Origin: Helicobacter ailurogastricus
GTDB taxonomy: Bacteria; Campylobacterota; Campylobacteria; Campylobacterales; Helicobacteraceae
Reading direction: 5' to 3'
Length of the DNA: 58,104 nucleotides
Assembly: GCF_001282945.1 (NCBI RefSeq)
Contig: NZ_CDMG01000002.1
Coordinates: 92,659-150,762 of the forward strand
The translations under genes and the position numbers were made by a program. Shown here in pieces: positions 10,181-20,464 of the stretch. Below the pieces are notes generated by a model. It did not search any database. It was not told the DNA's origin and saw only the letters and a program-made list of their open reading frames with translations. How positions within the stretch are numbered: the first letter of the stretch is position 1; each line of letters starts with the position of its first letter.

Positions 10181-11554
10181 ATGCGTGCTAGTTTGGCTGG
10201 ATTGTTGGCCTTTGTGTTCTGTCTAGGGTGGCTTGGCGCACACCCGCCCAAAGGGGGTACAAGCATCGACAACGCGATGGACACACAACTGCCCTTAAAG
10301 ACTTTTAGGGGTATGCAAGCCGAGGCAAAGGGCTGTATTGAGTGCCACGCTAAGAAAAACCCGGGGATCGTGGCAGATTGGAAAATGAGTCAGCACGCCC
10401 ACGCAGGGGTGAGCTGTATCGATTGCCACGCCGTGACAAAAGACAGCCCCATGCTCACCATGGATGGGCATGAGGGCTCTAAAGTACCCATCTCAGTGCT
10501 GGTGTCCACCAACACCTGTGCCAAGTGCCACGAAAAGGAAGTGACCGAGTTTCGCCACAGCGGGCATGTGAGAGGTGCTGTGCAAATTTGGGCAAAGGCA
10601 AACATGCGCGATTTGATGTTGATGGTGGAGGGCAGAAACCACCCCGATTTAAAACACGCCCCCGCGGCTACGGGTTGTCAACAATGCCACGGCTCCATCA
10701 TCCAGTTGAATAAAAACCACCGCCCCACCCCAGAAACTTGGCCCACCTATGGCATTGGCACCGCCTTTCCTGATGGCTCAGTGGGCAATTGTGCCAGCTG
10801 CCACAGCGCGCATAAATTCAGCCTAGAAGAGGCAAGAAAACCCGCCGCGTGCGCGAGCTGCCACTTAGGACCCGATCATCCCGACATCGAGATTTACAAC
10901 AACTCCATGCACGGGCACATCTTCAACGCTGAAGGGGCAAAGTGGAACTTTAATGCGGCCCCCGGCACTTGGAAAGTCCCTGACTTTAGAGCCCCCACTT
11001 GTGCCACCTGCCATATGAGCGGAAACGCCAAAAGTGCGGTTACACACAATGTGAGCCGCCGCTTGAAATGGAATTTGTTCATGCCCATCAGTAAACTACG
11101 CACGGGAGGGTATGAAACCGCCAGCGATGATTATAAATACGAGAACAAGATCACCATCGGCAACCCCCTAGCGGGCAACCCCAAAGGTCCAGAGGCCGCC
11201 CGTGCGGAAATGGAGGCGGGTTGTGTGGATTGCCACAACAAGCAACACATCGATAATTTCTTCATCATGGCGGATAAAAACATCATGCTCTACAACGAAT
11301 ACTACCAAGAGGCGATCAAAATGCGCGATGAGCTCGCTAAAAAACACCTTTTGGGTAAAGATATGTGGAGCGATGATTTCCAAAACACCATGTACCATAT
11401 GTGGCACCACGAGGGACGGCGCATGCGTCAAGGCGGTATCATGGCTGCACCTGACTACTCACACTGGCATGGGGTCTTTGAGGTCCAACAAGACATTAGA
11501 AAACTGCGCAAAATCTACGCTAAACGGCTCAAAACAAACCAAATTGAAGACTAA
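10181..11554 (+). CDS. haoA: Octahaem cytochrome c, hydroxylamine oxidoreductase family (Hao)
   Basis: 457 residues from the chosen start. Signal peptide [20 protein letters not shown], then exactly eight CxxCH motifs (cysteines at about 52, 79, 113, 166, 204, 224, 274 and 348), as in the octahaem HAO family. Conserved late motifs include EGRRMRQGG and PDYSHWHG. Members from Campylobacter and Nautilia are reported to lack the tyrosine cross-link of nitrifier HAO and to act as reductases of nitrite or hydroxylamine; that direction is inferred here. Electrons should come from the HaoC-like protein upstream. An in-frame TTG at 10166 lies before the AAGGAG motif. The ATG at 10181, six bases after that motif, is the better start. 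Confidence 0.87.
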   Translation: MRASLAGLLAFVFCLGWLGAHPPKGGTSIDNAMDTQLPLKTFRGMQAEAKGCIECHAKKNPGIVADWKMSQHAHAGVSCIDCHAVTKDSPMLTMDGHEGSKVPISVLVSTNTCAKCHEKEVTEFRHSGHVRGAVQIWAKANMRDLMLMVEGRNHPDLKHAPAATGCQQCHGSIIQLNKNHRPTPETWPTYGIGTAFPDGSVGNCASCHSAHKFSLEEARKPAACASCHLGPDHPDIEIYNNSMHGHIFNAEGAKWNFNAAPGTWKVPDFRAPTCATCHMSGNAKSAVTHNVSRRLKWNLFMPISKLRTGGYETASDDYKYENKITIGNPLAGNPKGPEAARAEMEAGCVDCHNKQHIDNFFIMADKNIMLYNEYYQEAIKMRDELAKKHLLGKDMWSDDFQNTMYHMWHHEGRRMRQGGIMAAPDYSHWHGVFEVQQDIRKLRKIYAKRLKTNQIED

Positions 11555-12338
11555 GCCGCAAAGCGCCCCCACTAGGGGGCTAGACCTGCCTTCTAAAATC
11601 ATAGACGCGTTAGTTAGCTTTTTACAAACCCAAACCACCCAGAGGGGCTTTGAGCGGGTGGTCTATGGCCTGAGTGGGGGGGTGGATAGCGCAGTGGTGG
11701 CATTTTTGTGCCACAAGGCGTTTAAAGACAACGCCCACGCTTTGCTCATGCCCTCACTTAGCACCCCCAAAAGCGCGCTCAAAGACGCTTTAGAGCTTTG
11801 CAAAAGTTTTCACATCTCTTATAGTGTGCGGCCCATAGCCCCCCACCACGCACTTTTTAAAGACACCCACAAAGAGGCGAGCTTAACTAGGCAGGGCAAT
11901 TTTTGCGCGCGCTTACGCATGGCGGCCCTTTACGATCACGCCCTAGAGCATAGGGCTCTAGTGGTGGGTACGAGCAATAAGAGCGAGCGCTTGCTGGGCT
12001 ATGGCACAATTTTTGGAGATTTAGCCTGTGCCATCAACCCCATAGGCAATTTATACAAAACCCAAATTTATGCCCTAGCTAGACTTTTACAAATTCCCTC
12101 AAATATTTTAGACAAGCCCCCGAGTGCCGACTTTTACGCTGGGCAAAGCGATGAGGCCGAGCTAGGTTTTAGCTATGCTGAAATTGATCCCCTGCTTTTT
12201 GCTATAGAGCAAAACCCGCATTTAGACACAAACACCCTTATAGCCCTAGGCTTTGCACCCGCCCTAGTTACAAGCGTGCAAGAGCGCGTGGCTAAAAACG
12301 CCTTTAAACTAGAGATGCCCACAATCTGTGTTGTATGA
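11544..12338 (+). CDS. nadE: NAD+ synthetase NadE
   Basis: 264 residues when started at the TTG at 11544, matching the ~260-residue H. pylori enzyme. It makes NAD from deamido-NAD and ammonia (no glutaminase domain). The ATP pyrophosphatase loop SGGVDS is at about 44-49; downstream [21 protein letters not shown] and [14 protein letters not shown] are family signatures. The start overlaps the haoA stop by 11 bases. The open frame continues upstream inside haoA, but that part resembles no NadE. The stop overlaps the lpxK start by 4 bases (ATGA), so nadE and lpxK are translationally coupled. Confidence 0.92.
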   Translation: MKTKPQSAPTRGLDLPSKIIDALVSFLQTQTTQRGFERVVYGLSGGVDSAVVAFLCHKAFKDNAHALLMPSLSTPKSALKDALELCKSFHISYSVRPIAPHHALFKDTHKEASLTRQGNFCARLRMAALYDHALEHRALVVGTSNKSERLLGYGTIFGDLACAINPIGNLYKTQIYALARLLQIPSNILDKPPSADFYAGQSDEAELGFSYAEIDPLLFAIEQNPHLDTNTLIALGFAPALVTSVQERVAKNAFKLEMPTICVV

Positions 12339-13240
12339 CTTGGCTTGAGCGTTATTTTTACGCCCCCACCCTCTGCCAAAAAGCCCTCGCCTACGCTTTA
12401 AGCCCCATTTCTTTTTGTTACGCCAAAATCGCCACGTTCAAGCGCCACATTGCCCCCTTTGAGGATTTAAAAATCCCCATCATCAGTGTGGGTAATTTGG
12501 TAGCGGGGGGTAGTGGCAAAACCCCTTTTATTTTGGCGTTAGCGCAAGTGCTATCTCCACGCTATCAAGTGGCGATTGTCAGTCGGGGGTATAAGCGGGC
12601 TTCTAGGGGGCTTGTGGTGGTGAGCGCGTGGGGAGAAGTTTTAACAAGCCAAGAAGTGGCGGGCGATGAGGCGTTTTTGTTGGCAGAAAAATTACCCGCT
12701 TGCAGTGTACTTGTGAGTAAAAAGCGCAAAATGGGGGTGTTGGAGGCTAGAAGGATGGGGGCTGGGGTGGTGCTTTTAGACGATGGGTTTCGCTTTAACT
12801 TTAAAAAGCTCAATATTTTATTAAAGCCCGCGCTTAAACCTTATTTTGACTTTTGTTTGCCCAGTGGGGTGTATCGAGAAAATCCCAAATGTTACGCCCT
12901 AGCCGACTTAGTGGTGCAAGAGGGGTTAGATTATACAAGACAAGTAGAGGTGCTAGAGGCAACAGAGCGCATGCTCTTAGTAACCGCCATTGCCAATCCC
13001 ATGCGTTTAGAACCCTTCTTGCCCCCCGTTGTGGGCAAACTCTACTTTAAAGACCATGCTACTTTTGATTTAAAACGCCTAGAGCAAGCCTATCAACAAC
13101 ACAATGCCACCTCTTTACTGGTCACCTCTAAAGATTTGGTCAAGCTCAAATCCTGCCCCTTGCCCTTAAGCCTTTTAGAATTACGGCTTGAGATCAAGCC
13201 CGCTGTGCTCAGGCGCATTTTAGACTACCTAGCTCATTAG
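12335..13240 (+). CDS. lpxK: Tetraacyldisaccharide 4'-kinase LpxK
   Basis: 301 residues. Phosphorylates the 4' position of the lipid A precursor at the inner membrane. A hydrophobic N-terminus is followed by [15 protein letters not shown] (51-65, the LpxK-type Walker A) and the VSRGYKR segment, then LLDDGF in the middle. It is shorter at the C-terminus than the E. coli enzyme, as usual in Helicobacter. nadE-lpxK adjacency is also found in H. pylori (HP0329/HP0328). Confidence 0.93.
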   Translation: MTWLERYFYAPTLCQKALAYALSPISFCYAKIATFKRHIAPFEDLKIPIISVGNLVAGGSGKTPFILALAQVLSPRYQVAIVSRGYKRASRGLVVVSAWGEVLTSQEVAGDEAFLLAEKLPACSVLVSKKRKMGVLEARRMGAGVVLLDDGFRFNFKKLNILLKPALKPYFDFCLPSGVYRENPKCYALADLVVQEGLDYTRQVEVLEATERMLLVTAIANPMRLEPFLPPVVGKLYFKDHATFDLKRLEQAYQQHNATSLLVTSKDLVKLKSCPLPLSLLELRLEIKPAVLRRILDYLAH

Positions 13241-13251
13241 TTTAAATCTGC

Positions 13252-13257
13252 TAAAAT
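13252..13257 (+). promoter_or_regulatory. -10 box of the terD cluster
   Basis: TGCTAAAAT: a TAAAAT -10 preceded by TG, 31 bases before the ATG of the first TerD gene. AAAGGAG precedes that ATG. It lies just after the lpxK stop and gives the Ter cluster its own promoter. Confidence 0.5.
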
Positions 13258-13288
13258 GCCCTCCATTTCTTAAGATAAAGGAGTTTTC

Positions 13289-13867
13289 ATGTCTGTGAGT
13301 TTAGTCAAAGGTGGGCGGGTGTCTCTTAGTAAAGAAAAGCCCGGTTTGTCTAAAATCGTTGTGGGGCTGGGCTGGGATGTGAATAGCACGGACACAGGAG
13401 CGGATTTTGACCTAGACGCTTCGGTGTTTTTGACAGACAGCAGTGGCAAGGTGAGCGATGATGCCAATTTTGTCTTTTACAACAACCCTAAAAGCAAAGA
13501 TGGAGCGGTTGTGCATACGGGCGACAACCGCACGGGAGCGGGCGAGGGCGATGACGAACAAATTAAAGTGGCTTTAAAGCAAGTGGATAGCGGGGTGCAA
13601 GAAATCCACATTGTCGTAACGATCCACGAGGCCGACACCCGCAAACAAAACTTTGGCATGGTGCGCCACGCCTTTGTGCGAATCGTGGATGAGAGCGACA
13701 ACCAAGAAATCTTGCGCTACGATCTAGAGGAGGATTTTTCCATAGAAACGGCGCTGATGTTTGGGCGGCTTTACAGGGATGGGGATGATTGGAAATTTGC
13801 CGCTGTGGGCACGGGCTTTAAAGAGGGTTTAGCGGGCTTTTGTAAGCAATTTGGCGTGAATGTCTAG
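13289..13867 (+). CDS. TerD-family calcium-binding stress protein
   Basis: 192 residues, the usual TerD/TerE length. It opens with SLVKGGRVSLSKEKPGLSKI and carries the acidic loops typical of the TerD fold: GADFDLDASVF near the start and HTGDNRTGAGEGDDE around residue 70-85, which bind Ca2+ in known members. The family belongs to tellurium- and stress-resistance systems of uncertain chemistry. A second TerD gene follows after 8 bases, then an HD hydrolase and an exported coiled-coil protein. I cannot distinguish TerD from TerE or TerZ by eye. Confidence 0.9.
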   Translation: MSVSLVKGGRVSLSKEKPGLSKIVVGLGWDVNSTDTGADFDLDASVFLTDSSGKVSDDANFVFYNNPKSKDGAVVHTGDNRTGAGEGDDEQIKVALKQVDSGVQEIHIVVTIHEADTRKQNFGMVRHAFVRIVDESDNQEILRYDLEEDFSIETALMFGRLYRDGDDWKFAAVGTGFKEGLAGFCKQFGVNV

Positions 13868-13875
13868 GGGATAAA

Positions 13876-14478
13876 ATGGCGGTTAGTTTAGTTAAAGGCC
13901 AAAAAATCTCCCTTCAAAAAGAGAGCGGAGAAAAGCTAAGTGCCTTTTGTGTGGGGGCAAATTGGGGTGCGATCAGCAAAAAAGGCTGGTTTGGCAAGAG
14001 CAAAGCGGAAGCGGTGGATTTGGATTTGAGCGTGGGGCTGTTTGCCGAGCAAAAATTAGTGGATTGTGTGTATTTTGGTAAGCAGGCCGCAAGCGGAATT
14101 AAGCACAGCGGGGATGACCGCACAGGCGATGTTGGCGGGGATGATGGCTTAGACAATGAAGTCATCAGCATTGCGCTAGATAGCTTGCAACCTGAGATCA
14201 CGCAATTAGTGTTTATGCTCAATTCTTACACGCACATTAAGTTTGACCAAATCCCCTTTGCGAGTATCCGCCTTTATGAGGGCACGCCCAGCCAAGTAAA
14301 ATCCGTTTTTGCCACCTACAATGCAGCAAACGACAGCACTTTTGCAGGCAAAGAGGCCATGATTTTAGGCAAACTCTATAAACACAATGGAGAGTGGAAG
14401 TTCAGCGCGATTGGTGAGCCCACGGCAGACTCTAAGCTTGAAGACCTTTTACTCAAGTCTGTGCCAAAGTATTTATGA
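13876..14478 (+). CDS. Second TerD-family protein (divergent)
   Basis: 200 residues. The opening SLVKGQKISLQKE is shared with the preceding gene, and the acidic loop HSGDDRTGDVGGDDGLDNE matches the TerD calcium-binding loop. The rest differs clearly (for example CVGANWGAISKKGWFGKSKAEAVDLDLSV), so this is an ancient paralogue, nearer to the TerZ/TerX type than a recent duplicate. Its stop overlaps the start of the HD gene by 4 bases, suggesting coupled translation and a shared job. Confidence 0.88.
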   Translation: MAVSLVKGQKISLQKESGEKLSAFCVGANWGAISKKGWFGKSKAEAVDLDLSVGLFAEQKLVDCVYFGKQAASGIKHSGDDRTGDVGGDDGLDNEVISIALDSLQPEITQLVFMLNSYTHIKFDQIPFASIRLYEGTPSQVKSVFATYNAANDSTFAGKEAMILGKLYKHNGEWKFSAIGEPTADSKLEDLLLKSVPKYL

Positions 14479-15650
14479 CAAAACCCCGCTTAAGCAGGGC
14501 ACTTTTAGAGCGACTCTTTGTCGCCGCCTCTATCCGCCGCTGGAACGATCAAGCCTGTCCCATTGAGTTTAGCGAATTAGATAAACAAGCCCACAAGGCG
14601 ATGGTGGTGGTCTTGCTGGCTAAAAACCAAAAGAAACACATTGACTGGGATAGACTCCTCAATTACTTTTGTTTTGAGTTTTTAAGCCGCGTGGTGCTGA
14701 CAGACATCAAACCCCCCATTTATTACAAACTCTTAGAAAAGCACCGCACCGCCCTAGCCGACTATGTGTGGGGCGTGCTCGAGCCTGAAGTGGCGGGCTA
14801 TGATTTATTCTTGTCTATGCAAGATTACTTTTGTAACCCCCCCAAAGACTTAGAGAGCCACCTACTCAAAGCCGCCCACGACTATGTGTCGGCGTGGGAG
14901 TTTGGTTTTATCCACCGCTTTTACCCAGAGGGCTATGGAGTTCAAGAGATTAAGGCGCATTTAGACACTTCATTAAAAGGACATGCCTCACTTTTAGAGA
15001 AAGTGGCGCATTTGGAATTGCTCACCTCTATGTTTGGGCAACTGCGCTTCCAAAAACGCTGGAGTCAAACCCCAAGAGTGCCGCCCACAAGCGTGCTAGG
15101 GCATGCGCTCTTTGTCGCTTTCTGTGCGTTTTTACTCAGCTTTGATTTAAAAGCCTGCCGGCAAATGCGCCTAAACCACTTCTTGGGTGGACTTTTCCAC
15201 GACCTGCCCGAAGTGCTGACAAGAGACATCATTTCACCCATTAAACACGGCGTGCCGGGGCTAGATGAATACTTAAAGGTCCTCGAAGCCACAGCCATGC
15301 AAGAGCACATTTTTCGCTATGTGAACCTAGAGTTTGAACAAGAGTTGCGCTATTTCACAGAAAAAGAGTTTGATGATCGCTGCATTGACCCTAAGACTCA
15401 AGAAACCCTAGAGTTTAAAGACCCAACCTTGCTTTGGCAGAGTTATAACCACGATATTTACCATGGGGTTTGTGGGCGGTTGTTGAAGTTTTGCGACCAA
15501 TTGAGCGCCTTTTTAGAAGCCAAAATCTCCATAGCGCACGGCATTACAAGCGATGTTTTAAGCAATGGGGCGGAAAATATCCGCGAAAAATGCCAAAATG
15601 TTTGCATACAAGGGGTGCATTTGGGCGCATTATTTGGGGTGTTTGCCTGA
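14475..15650 (+). CDS. HD-domain phosphohydrolase (YfbR-like) in Ter cluster
   Basis: 391 residues. The C-terminal half has a complete HD metal site of the 5'-deoxynucleotidase/YfbR kind: H210 in LGHALF, H242-D243 in GGLFHDLPEVLTRD, D251, and D341 in LKFCDQ. The N-terminal ~190 residues are a helical region containing a second short segment (SELDKQAHKA) and are not assigned. It probably hydrolyses a nucleotide or similar phosphate, with soluble cytoplasmic location; the substrate is unknown. Four-base overlap with the TerD gene before it, and its 3' end overlaps the following gene, so it belongs to the TerD unit. Confidence 0.8.
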   Translation: MTKPRLSRALLERLFVAASIRRWNDQACPIEFSELDKQAHKAMVVVLLAKNQKKHIDWDRLLNYFCFEFLSRVVLTDIKPPIYYKLLEKHRTALADYVWGVLEPEVAGYDLFLSMQDYFCNPPKDLESHLLKAAHDYVSAWEFGFIHRFYPEGYGVQEIKAHLDTSLKGHASLLEKVAHLELLTSMFGQLRFQKRWSQTPRVPPTSVLGHALFVAFCAFLLSFDLKACRQMRLNHFLGGLFHDLPEVLTRDIISPIKHGVPGLDEYLKVLEATAMQEHIFRYVNLEFEQELRYFTEKEFDDRCIDPKTQETLEFKDPTLLWQSYNHDIYHGVCGRLLKFCDQLSAFLEAKISIAHGITSDVLSNGAENIREKCQNVCIQGVHLGALFGVFA

Positions 15651-16624
15651 AGTTTTTATTCTTTGGGTTTTTTAGTTTTTTACAAGCTGCGGCCGTCATC
15701 ACTTTGGATGTGCAAGCCAACGCAAGGCTTGCCACTTCCAATGCCAATGAAAGCACGATGATTGCTAAAATGCAAGAGCATTTACACCTTTTTACACAAC
15801 TCATAGAAAGGGCAAAAGCCCAAGCTGCCACCCTAGAGAGCATGCGCCATACCTTAGAGCAAAGCCACGCTTTAGAACAAGCCCACATCGCCCCTCTTGA
15901 GCCGATGCGTGCCTATTTAAAGCAAGAGCTCAAACAAGCTAAGGCGCAAGAGTTGGAGTTGCAAGAGCGATTAAACGCCTACAAACAAGCCCAAACAGCC
16001 CAAATAGCACGCCTAAGGCACGCCTGTCCGTGGCTAGACTTTGACACCGCCACAATCACAACCCCCAATGACACCGCTCAAGAGATTTTAAGCAAGCTCA
16101 AGACCCATAATCCGCCCCTAGCCCCTAGACCCTTGAGTGTTCTCTTGTGCGAACAGGTGCAAGCAAGCGTGGCTAAAGAGCAACACACAGAACGGCTAAA
16201 GGACATGCAAGATGCGCTGCTTAGGGGAGATTTCACGCATTATCAAGAATTGCAAGCTAAGGATTTTCAAGAGCTTGCAGATTTTAAAGAAAACGCTCCA
16301 AAACCCCCCACACACGCCCTAGAAAAACGCCTAGAAGAGTTGCAAACTAGATTTGCCAGCAGCACTTTAGAAAAGCAAATCAATGCCCTAAACGCAAATT
16401 TAGCCACAGATTTAAAAGAGGCTAAAGACCCCAACACTAGGGCCTTAGCTTACGCTACCTATAACCAAAAGGCGCAAAGTTTGGAGTTGCGCTTGCTCTT
16501 AGAGCTCACCCGCCATTTAGCCTTTTTAAACGAAACTATGGCGATGCAAGCGGGCATCTTAGCCAAAAGCACCCCTCTTAAAGCCAGCACCCCGCTAAAC
16601 CCCTATGGCTTCCCTAACCCCTAG
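15590..16624 (+). CDS. Exported coiled-coil protein, weakly VirB5/TrbJ-like
   Basis: 344 residues from the ATG at 15590. The N-terminus has a short basic stretch, a hydrophobic core (CLKFLFFGFFSFLQAAA) and a signal-peptidase-like AAA, so export to the periplasm is likely. The body is Ala/Leu/Gln/Glu-rich with long heptad-like helices and few hydrophobic patches; two cysteines lie mid-protein (HACPWL, LLCEQV). The look is that of VirB5/TrbJ minor-pilus proteins, but no other type IV secretion gene is present, so this is only a resemblance. The start lies 61 bases inside the HD gene without a strong ribosome site; TTG at 15602 is an alternative. The last bases overlap the convergent gene. Confidence 0.6.
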   Translation: MPKCLHTRGAFGRIIWGVCLKFLFFGFFSFLQAAAVITLDVQANARLATSNANESTMIAKMQEHLHLFTQLIERAKAQAATLESMRHTLEQSHALEQAHIAPLEPMRAYLKQELKQAKAQELELQERLNAYKQAQTAQIARLRHACPWLDFDTATITTPNDTAQEILSKLKTHNPPLAPRPLSVLLCEQVQASVAKEQHTERLKDMQDALLRGDFTHYQELQAKDFQELADFKENAPKPPTHALEKRLEELQTRFASSTLEKQINALNANLATDLKEAKDPNTRALAYATYNQKAQSLELRLLLELTRHLAFLNETMAMQAGILAKSTPLKASTPLNPYGFPNP

Positions 16625-17375
16625 TGTCTAGTAAATTTTCTTCAAAGCTAAAAAGCGGTTCGGGTAGATTTTTAGTGGTGTAAATCTCTATTTGGCTAAA
16701 GCCCTTGAGCGTGTCGGTTTGCCCTTTTAAGAGGGTTGCCACGCTTTCATACGCCACGCCCAAAGACAGACAAACCCCCTCTTGTTTGTAAAGCAACCCC
16801 TGCAAAGGCCCTAAATGCGGGTAAAGGGCGTAAAACTCTAACCGCTCTTTTTTAACCCCCGCCTTAAACTGCACGAGGGCTTCTTTATGCCCATCTTTGA
16901 CAACAAAACTTGCTACTTGGTGTTGTAAAGAGAGCAAGAGATTGCCAAAGAATAGAAAATCTTGGCGGCTTGTGGCGTGGGTGAAGTGTTGGATAAGCTG
17001 CTCGTGGTAATCCTTAAAAACTTCTTTGCTCTCTTGGTTTAAGAGTCTATGCAATTCTTGTAGGTCTAATTTAAGCGGCGCGTCTTTGAGCTGCGCGAAT
17101 ATAGCCGGTTGGGGCACAAGATTAGAGAGCATGGTCGCGCCTACAGAGCTTTTATGCACCAAAGCCCAATAACTCTGTCCTAAGATTAAATTCTTTTGAC
17201 TCTTGCTCTCTAAGACTTGGTTACCTAGTTGCAATAGGTAATGATCTGCCCCCTTTTTCTCCAAAACCTTTAAGAGCAAGGGCAACGCGCCATTGAAGTT
17301 TTGCGCTTGTGGATGGTCTTTTAGGAGGTCTTGGAGCAAGCCGAGTTGTTGGAGCGCGCTAATGGGGTTTAACAT
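16614..17375 (-). CDS. Hypothetical protein
   Basis: 253 residues, not recognised. Leu-rich and mostly helical, no signal peptide or membrane segment, no cysteine-rich motif apart from single residues. The middle (QLKDAPLKLDLQELHRLLNQESKEVFKDYHEQLIQHF) looks like a helical bundle; the C-terminal part (GVAYESVATLLKGQTDTLKGFSQ then IEIYTTKNLPEP) looks like mixed sheet. It starts with ATG shortly after a possible divergent promoter region shared with mnmG and ends 11 bases inside the coiled-coil gene on the other strand. Codon use looks like its neighbours, so I consider it a real gene of the Helicobacter core. Confidence 0.75.
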   Translation of the reverse strand: MLNPISALQQLGLLQDLLKDHPQAQNFNGALPLLLKVLEKKGADHYLLQLGNQVLESKSQKNLILGQSYWALVHKSSVGATMLSNLVPQPAIFAQLKDAPLKLDLQELHRLLNQESKEVFKDYHEQLIQHFTHATSRQDFLFFGNLLLSLQHQVASFVVKDGHKEALVQFKAGVKKERLEFYALYPHLGPLQGLLYKQEGVCLSLGVAYESVATLLKGQTDTLKGFSQIEIYTTKNLPEPLFSFEENLLDTRG

Positions 17376-17445
17376 GGCTTTAATTCTAGCATAAAGCCCT
17401 TTTGGGTTAAGTCAGTGTTAAAAGGTTTCACAATAGAATAAGGGC

Positions 17446-19338
17446 ATGTTGAATCGTTTTGATATAGTTGTCGTGGGTGGCGGGCACGCCGGCATTGAGG
17501 CGGCCGTTGTCTCTGCTAAAATGGGTGCTAGGGTGCATTTGCTCACTTTATTGATTGAGAATATCGGGCTAGCCAGCTGTAACCCCGCTATAGGTGGGCT
17601 AGGCAAGGGGCACTTAGTCAAAGAAGTGGATGCGTTGGGGGGCGTGATGGGCCTTTTAACCGACATGAGCGGATTGCAATTTCGCACCCTCAATGCGTCT
17701 AAAGGTCCAGCTGTGCGGGGGACTAGAGCGCAAATTGACATGGATGCTTATCGCATCAACGCCCGTAATTTGGTGCTAAACACCCCGAATTTGAGCGTGT
17801 CGCAAGAGATGGTTGAAGGGCTTTTGGTTGAGGGGGGAGCTGTGGTGGGCGTAAAAAGCGCGCTTGGCAAAGAGTATCGCGCCCAAAAAGTCATCTTAAC
17901 CACAGGGACTTTTTTACAGGGCTTGGTGCATATTGGCACGCACCAAAGCCAAAATGGGCGCTTTGGCGAGAGTGCATCGGTGGCTCTATCTTTAAATTTG
18001 GCGGATTTGGGCTTTGAGATGGGGCGGCTTAAAACCGGCACTTGCCCTAGACTCTCAGGGGCGAGCATCGACTTTAGCCAGCTAGAGGCACACGGGGGCG
18101 ACTTTCCCCCCCCAAGCTTTAGCGCGCACACAACAAACTTTAACCCCACACAGCTGCCCTGCTTCATCACTTACACGAACGAGAACACCCACACGCTTAT
18201 CCGCCAAAACTTCCATTTAGCCCCCATGTTTAGCGGCCAAATAGAGAGTGTGGGTCCGCGCTATTGCCCCAGCATTGAGGATAAAATCTATCGCTTTTGC
18301 GAGAAGGAGCGCCACCAGCTTTTCTTAGAGCCACAAACCCGCAGTTGTAGCGAATATTATGTCAATGGTTTAAGCACTTCTCTGCCCTTTGAGGTGCAAG
18401 AGCAGGTGATCCACTCCATTAAGGGGTTAGAGCACGCCCAAATCACGCGCTATGGCTATGCCATTGAATACGACTTCATCCCCCCCACGCAGCTTAAACA
18501 CACCTTAGAAACGAGGCGGGTGGCTAATCTTTACTTGGCGGGGCAAATCAACGGCACCACGGGCTATGAAGAGGCGGCAGCACAGGGGCTTATGGCGGGC
18601 GTTAATGCGTGTTTAAGCTTACAAAATAAGCCTGAGCTGGTGTTGCGCCGCGATGAAGCGTACATTGGGGTGATGATAGATGATTTGGTGAGCAAGGGCA
18701 CGCAAGAGCCTTATAGGATGTTCACTTCACGGGCAGAGTACCGCCTTTTGCTTAGAGAGGACAACGCCCGCTTGAGGCTAGGGCAACACGCCCACGCTTT
18801 GGGACTGATGGGTGTCACAGAATATGAAGAGCTTTGCGCCCAAAAAGAGCAAATCAGAGGGGCATTAGAGCGTTTAAAACAAACTGCCATCACGCCTACA
18901 AAAGAGGTCTTAAAAAGCCTAAAGGACGCAAACCAAACCCCCATTAACGACAAATGCGATGGGGTGTTTTTAATGGGGCGGGAGGGGTTTGAACCTGCGA
19001 TTTTACCCGAGTTTTTAGGCTTTTTGGCAGAGCTTGGGCCTTTGATTTTGGAGCAGGTTAAAATTGAGTGCAAATACCACGACTACATCGCCAAGCAAAA
19101 CGCGTCCATTGCCAAAATGGCACAAATGTTAAACACCCCCATCCCGCTAGATTTCAACTACAACGCGATTACAGGTTTAGGCTTAGAGGCGTGTGAAAAG
19201 TTAGAAAAATTCCGCCCCAAAAGTTTATTCGAGGCTTCCCAAATCAGCGGGATCACTCCGGCCAATTTAGAAGTCCTGCAACTTTATTTACACCTACACC
19301 AAAAAACTTCTAAAAAGTTGCCCCATGAACCCTGTTGA
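17446..19338 (+). CDS. mnmG: tRNA U34 carboxymethylaminomethyl-modifying enzyme MnmG
   Basis: 630 residues. FAD-binding [10 protein letters not shown] at 11-20, [24 protein letters not shown] segment, GTFLQGL, and [16 protein letters not shown] are hallmark MnmG (GidA) sequences. With MnmE it modifies the wobble uridine of several tRNAs. Length equals the usual ~620-630. A C8 run at 18106-18113 lies inside the frame, which is intact. The 3' end overlaps the dapE start by 14 bases, as mnmG and dapE are also neighbours in H. pylori (HP0213/HP0212). Confidence 0.96.
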   Translation: MLNRFDIVVVGGGHAGIEAAVVSAKMGARVHLLTLLIENIGLASCNPAIGGLGKGHLVKEVDALGGVMGLLTDMSGLQFRTLNASKGPAVRGTRAQIDMDAYRINARNLVLNTPNLSVSQEMVEGLLVEGGAVVGVKSALGKEYRAQKVILTTGTFLQGLVHIGTHQSQNGRFGESASVALSLNLADLGFEMGRLKTGTCPRLSGASIDFSQLEAHGGDFPPPSFSAHTTNFNPTQLPCFITYTNENTHTLIRQNFHLAPMFSGQIESVGPRYCPSIEDKIYRFCEKERHQLFLEPQTRSCSEYYVNGLSTSLPFEVQEQVIHSIKGLEHAQITRYGYAIEYDFIPPTQLKHTLETRRVANLYLAGQINGTTGYEEAAAQGLMAGVNACLSLQNKPELVLRRDEAYIGVMIDDLVSKGTQEPYRMFTSRAEYRLLLREDNARLRLGQHAHALGLMGVTEYEELCAQKEQIRGALERLKQTAITPTKEVLKSLKDANQTPINDKCDGVFLMGREGFEPAILPEFLGFLAELGPLILEQVKIECKYHDYIAKQNASIAKMAQMLNTPIPLDFNYNAITGLGLEACEKLEKFRPKSLFEASQISGITPANLEVLQLYLHLHQKTSKKLPHEPC

Positions 19339-20464
19339 TGTCGCCCAAAAACTCATAACTTACGAAACCATCACCCCCAGAGAAGAGGGGATTTACGATT
19401 ACATACGTTCCCTTTTACCCGACTTTGTGGCATTGCGTGCCGACAAAGAGGGGGTAAAAAATCTCTTTTTGTATAAGGATTTTGGCGGCGCAAACCCATT
19501 GCATTTTTGTTTTGCAGGGCACGTCGATGTTGTGCCTGTGGGGGAGGGTTGGAGCATTGCGCCTTTTAGCGGAAAAATCTTGGACAGATTTTTATACGGG
19601 CGGGGCGCGCAGGACATGAAGGGCGGGATTGCGGCCTTCATCTGCGCTCTTAAGGAGTTTTGCGCCCATGTTGCGCCCAACACCCCCTTAATCTTGTCTA
19701 TTTTGCTCACCAGCGATGAAGAAGGGCCGGCCAAGTTTGGCACAAAGCACGCGCTAAAGGTCTTACAAGAAAAAAATTTATTGCCCCATTTTGCCCTTGT
19801 GGCCGAGCCCACTTGTGTGCGGGAATTAGGCGATAGCGTGAAAATCGGGAGGCGTGGCTCTATCGCCGGAAGACTCACCATACACGGGGTTCCCGGGCAT
19901 GTCGCCTACCCCAGGACCTGTTTAAACCCCATCCAAGTCATCGCCGACAAGTTGAATTTGATTGCCGGGGCGTTTTTAGACGATGGGGACACCGACTTTG
20001 AGCCCTCCCGCCTCATCATCACTTCGATACAAAGCCACTCGAGTGCCGAAAACGTCACCCCCAAGACTTTAGACATTATTTTTAATGTCCGCAACTCTCC
20101 AATCACCACCTTAAAAAGCCTTGAAAACTTTTTAGAAGTTGTGTTGGCCAAAGTTCCCCACAACCTGCATTTAAAGCAAAACTCCGCGCCCTTTCTCTCC
20201 TCTAAGGATTCCTTGTTGGTGGCGTGTTTGGAGCAAGCCATTACAGAAGTCTTGCAGATCACGCCCACCCTCAACACAAACGGAGGGACGAGCGATGCTC
20301 GCTTTTTGCATGCCTTTGGTGTAGAGGTGGTGGAGTTTGGGCTCACGGGTGAGCGCATACACTCCATCGATGAATGTTTAGAAATCAAACAACTTGAGAA
20401 TCTGACCCAAGTCTTATTAAGGCTGTTGCAACTCATCAGCCAAAAAAACGGCTCAAAGGCTTAG
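19325..20464 (+). CDS. dapE: Succinyl-diaminopimelate desuccinylase DapE
   Basis: 379 residues, M20 metallopeptidase family. Zinc ligands are visible: H in [12 protein letters not shown] in [16 protein letters not shown] (Glu base and ligand), and the late H in ERIHSIDE. It makes LL-diaminopimelate for peptidoglycan and lysine. The ATG overlaps the mnmG coding end, so translation is probably coupled. The stop overlaps the stop of the convergent hsrA by 4 bases. Confidence 0.95.
   Translation: MNPVDVAQKLITYETITPREEGIYDYIRSLLPDFVALRADKEGVKNLFLYKDFGGANPLHFCFAGHVDVVPVGEGWSIAPFSGKILDRFLYGRGAQDMKGGIAAFICALKEFCAHVAPNTPLILSILLTSDEEGPAKFGTKHALKVLQEKNLLPHFALVAEPTCVRELGDSVKIGRRGSIAGRLTIHGVPGHVAYPRTCLNPIQVIADKLNLIAGAFLDDGDTDFEPSRLIITSIQSHSSAENVTPKTLDIIFNVRNSPITTLKSLENFLEVVLAKVPHNLHLKQNSAPFLSSKDSLLVACLEQAITEVLQITPTLNTNGGTSDARFLHAFGVEVVEFGLTGERIHSIDECLEIKQLENLTQVLLRLLQLISQKNGSKA

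Noticed and set aside
10525-10713. Open frames in other registers inside the Hao gene
   Set aside because: Shadows: the eight CxxCH motifs and signal peptide fix the coding frame.
18106-18113. C8 run in mnmG as a phase-variation site
   Set aside because: The frame is intact on both sides, the residues fit the family, and MnmG is a housekeeping enzyme; noted in the gene entry only.
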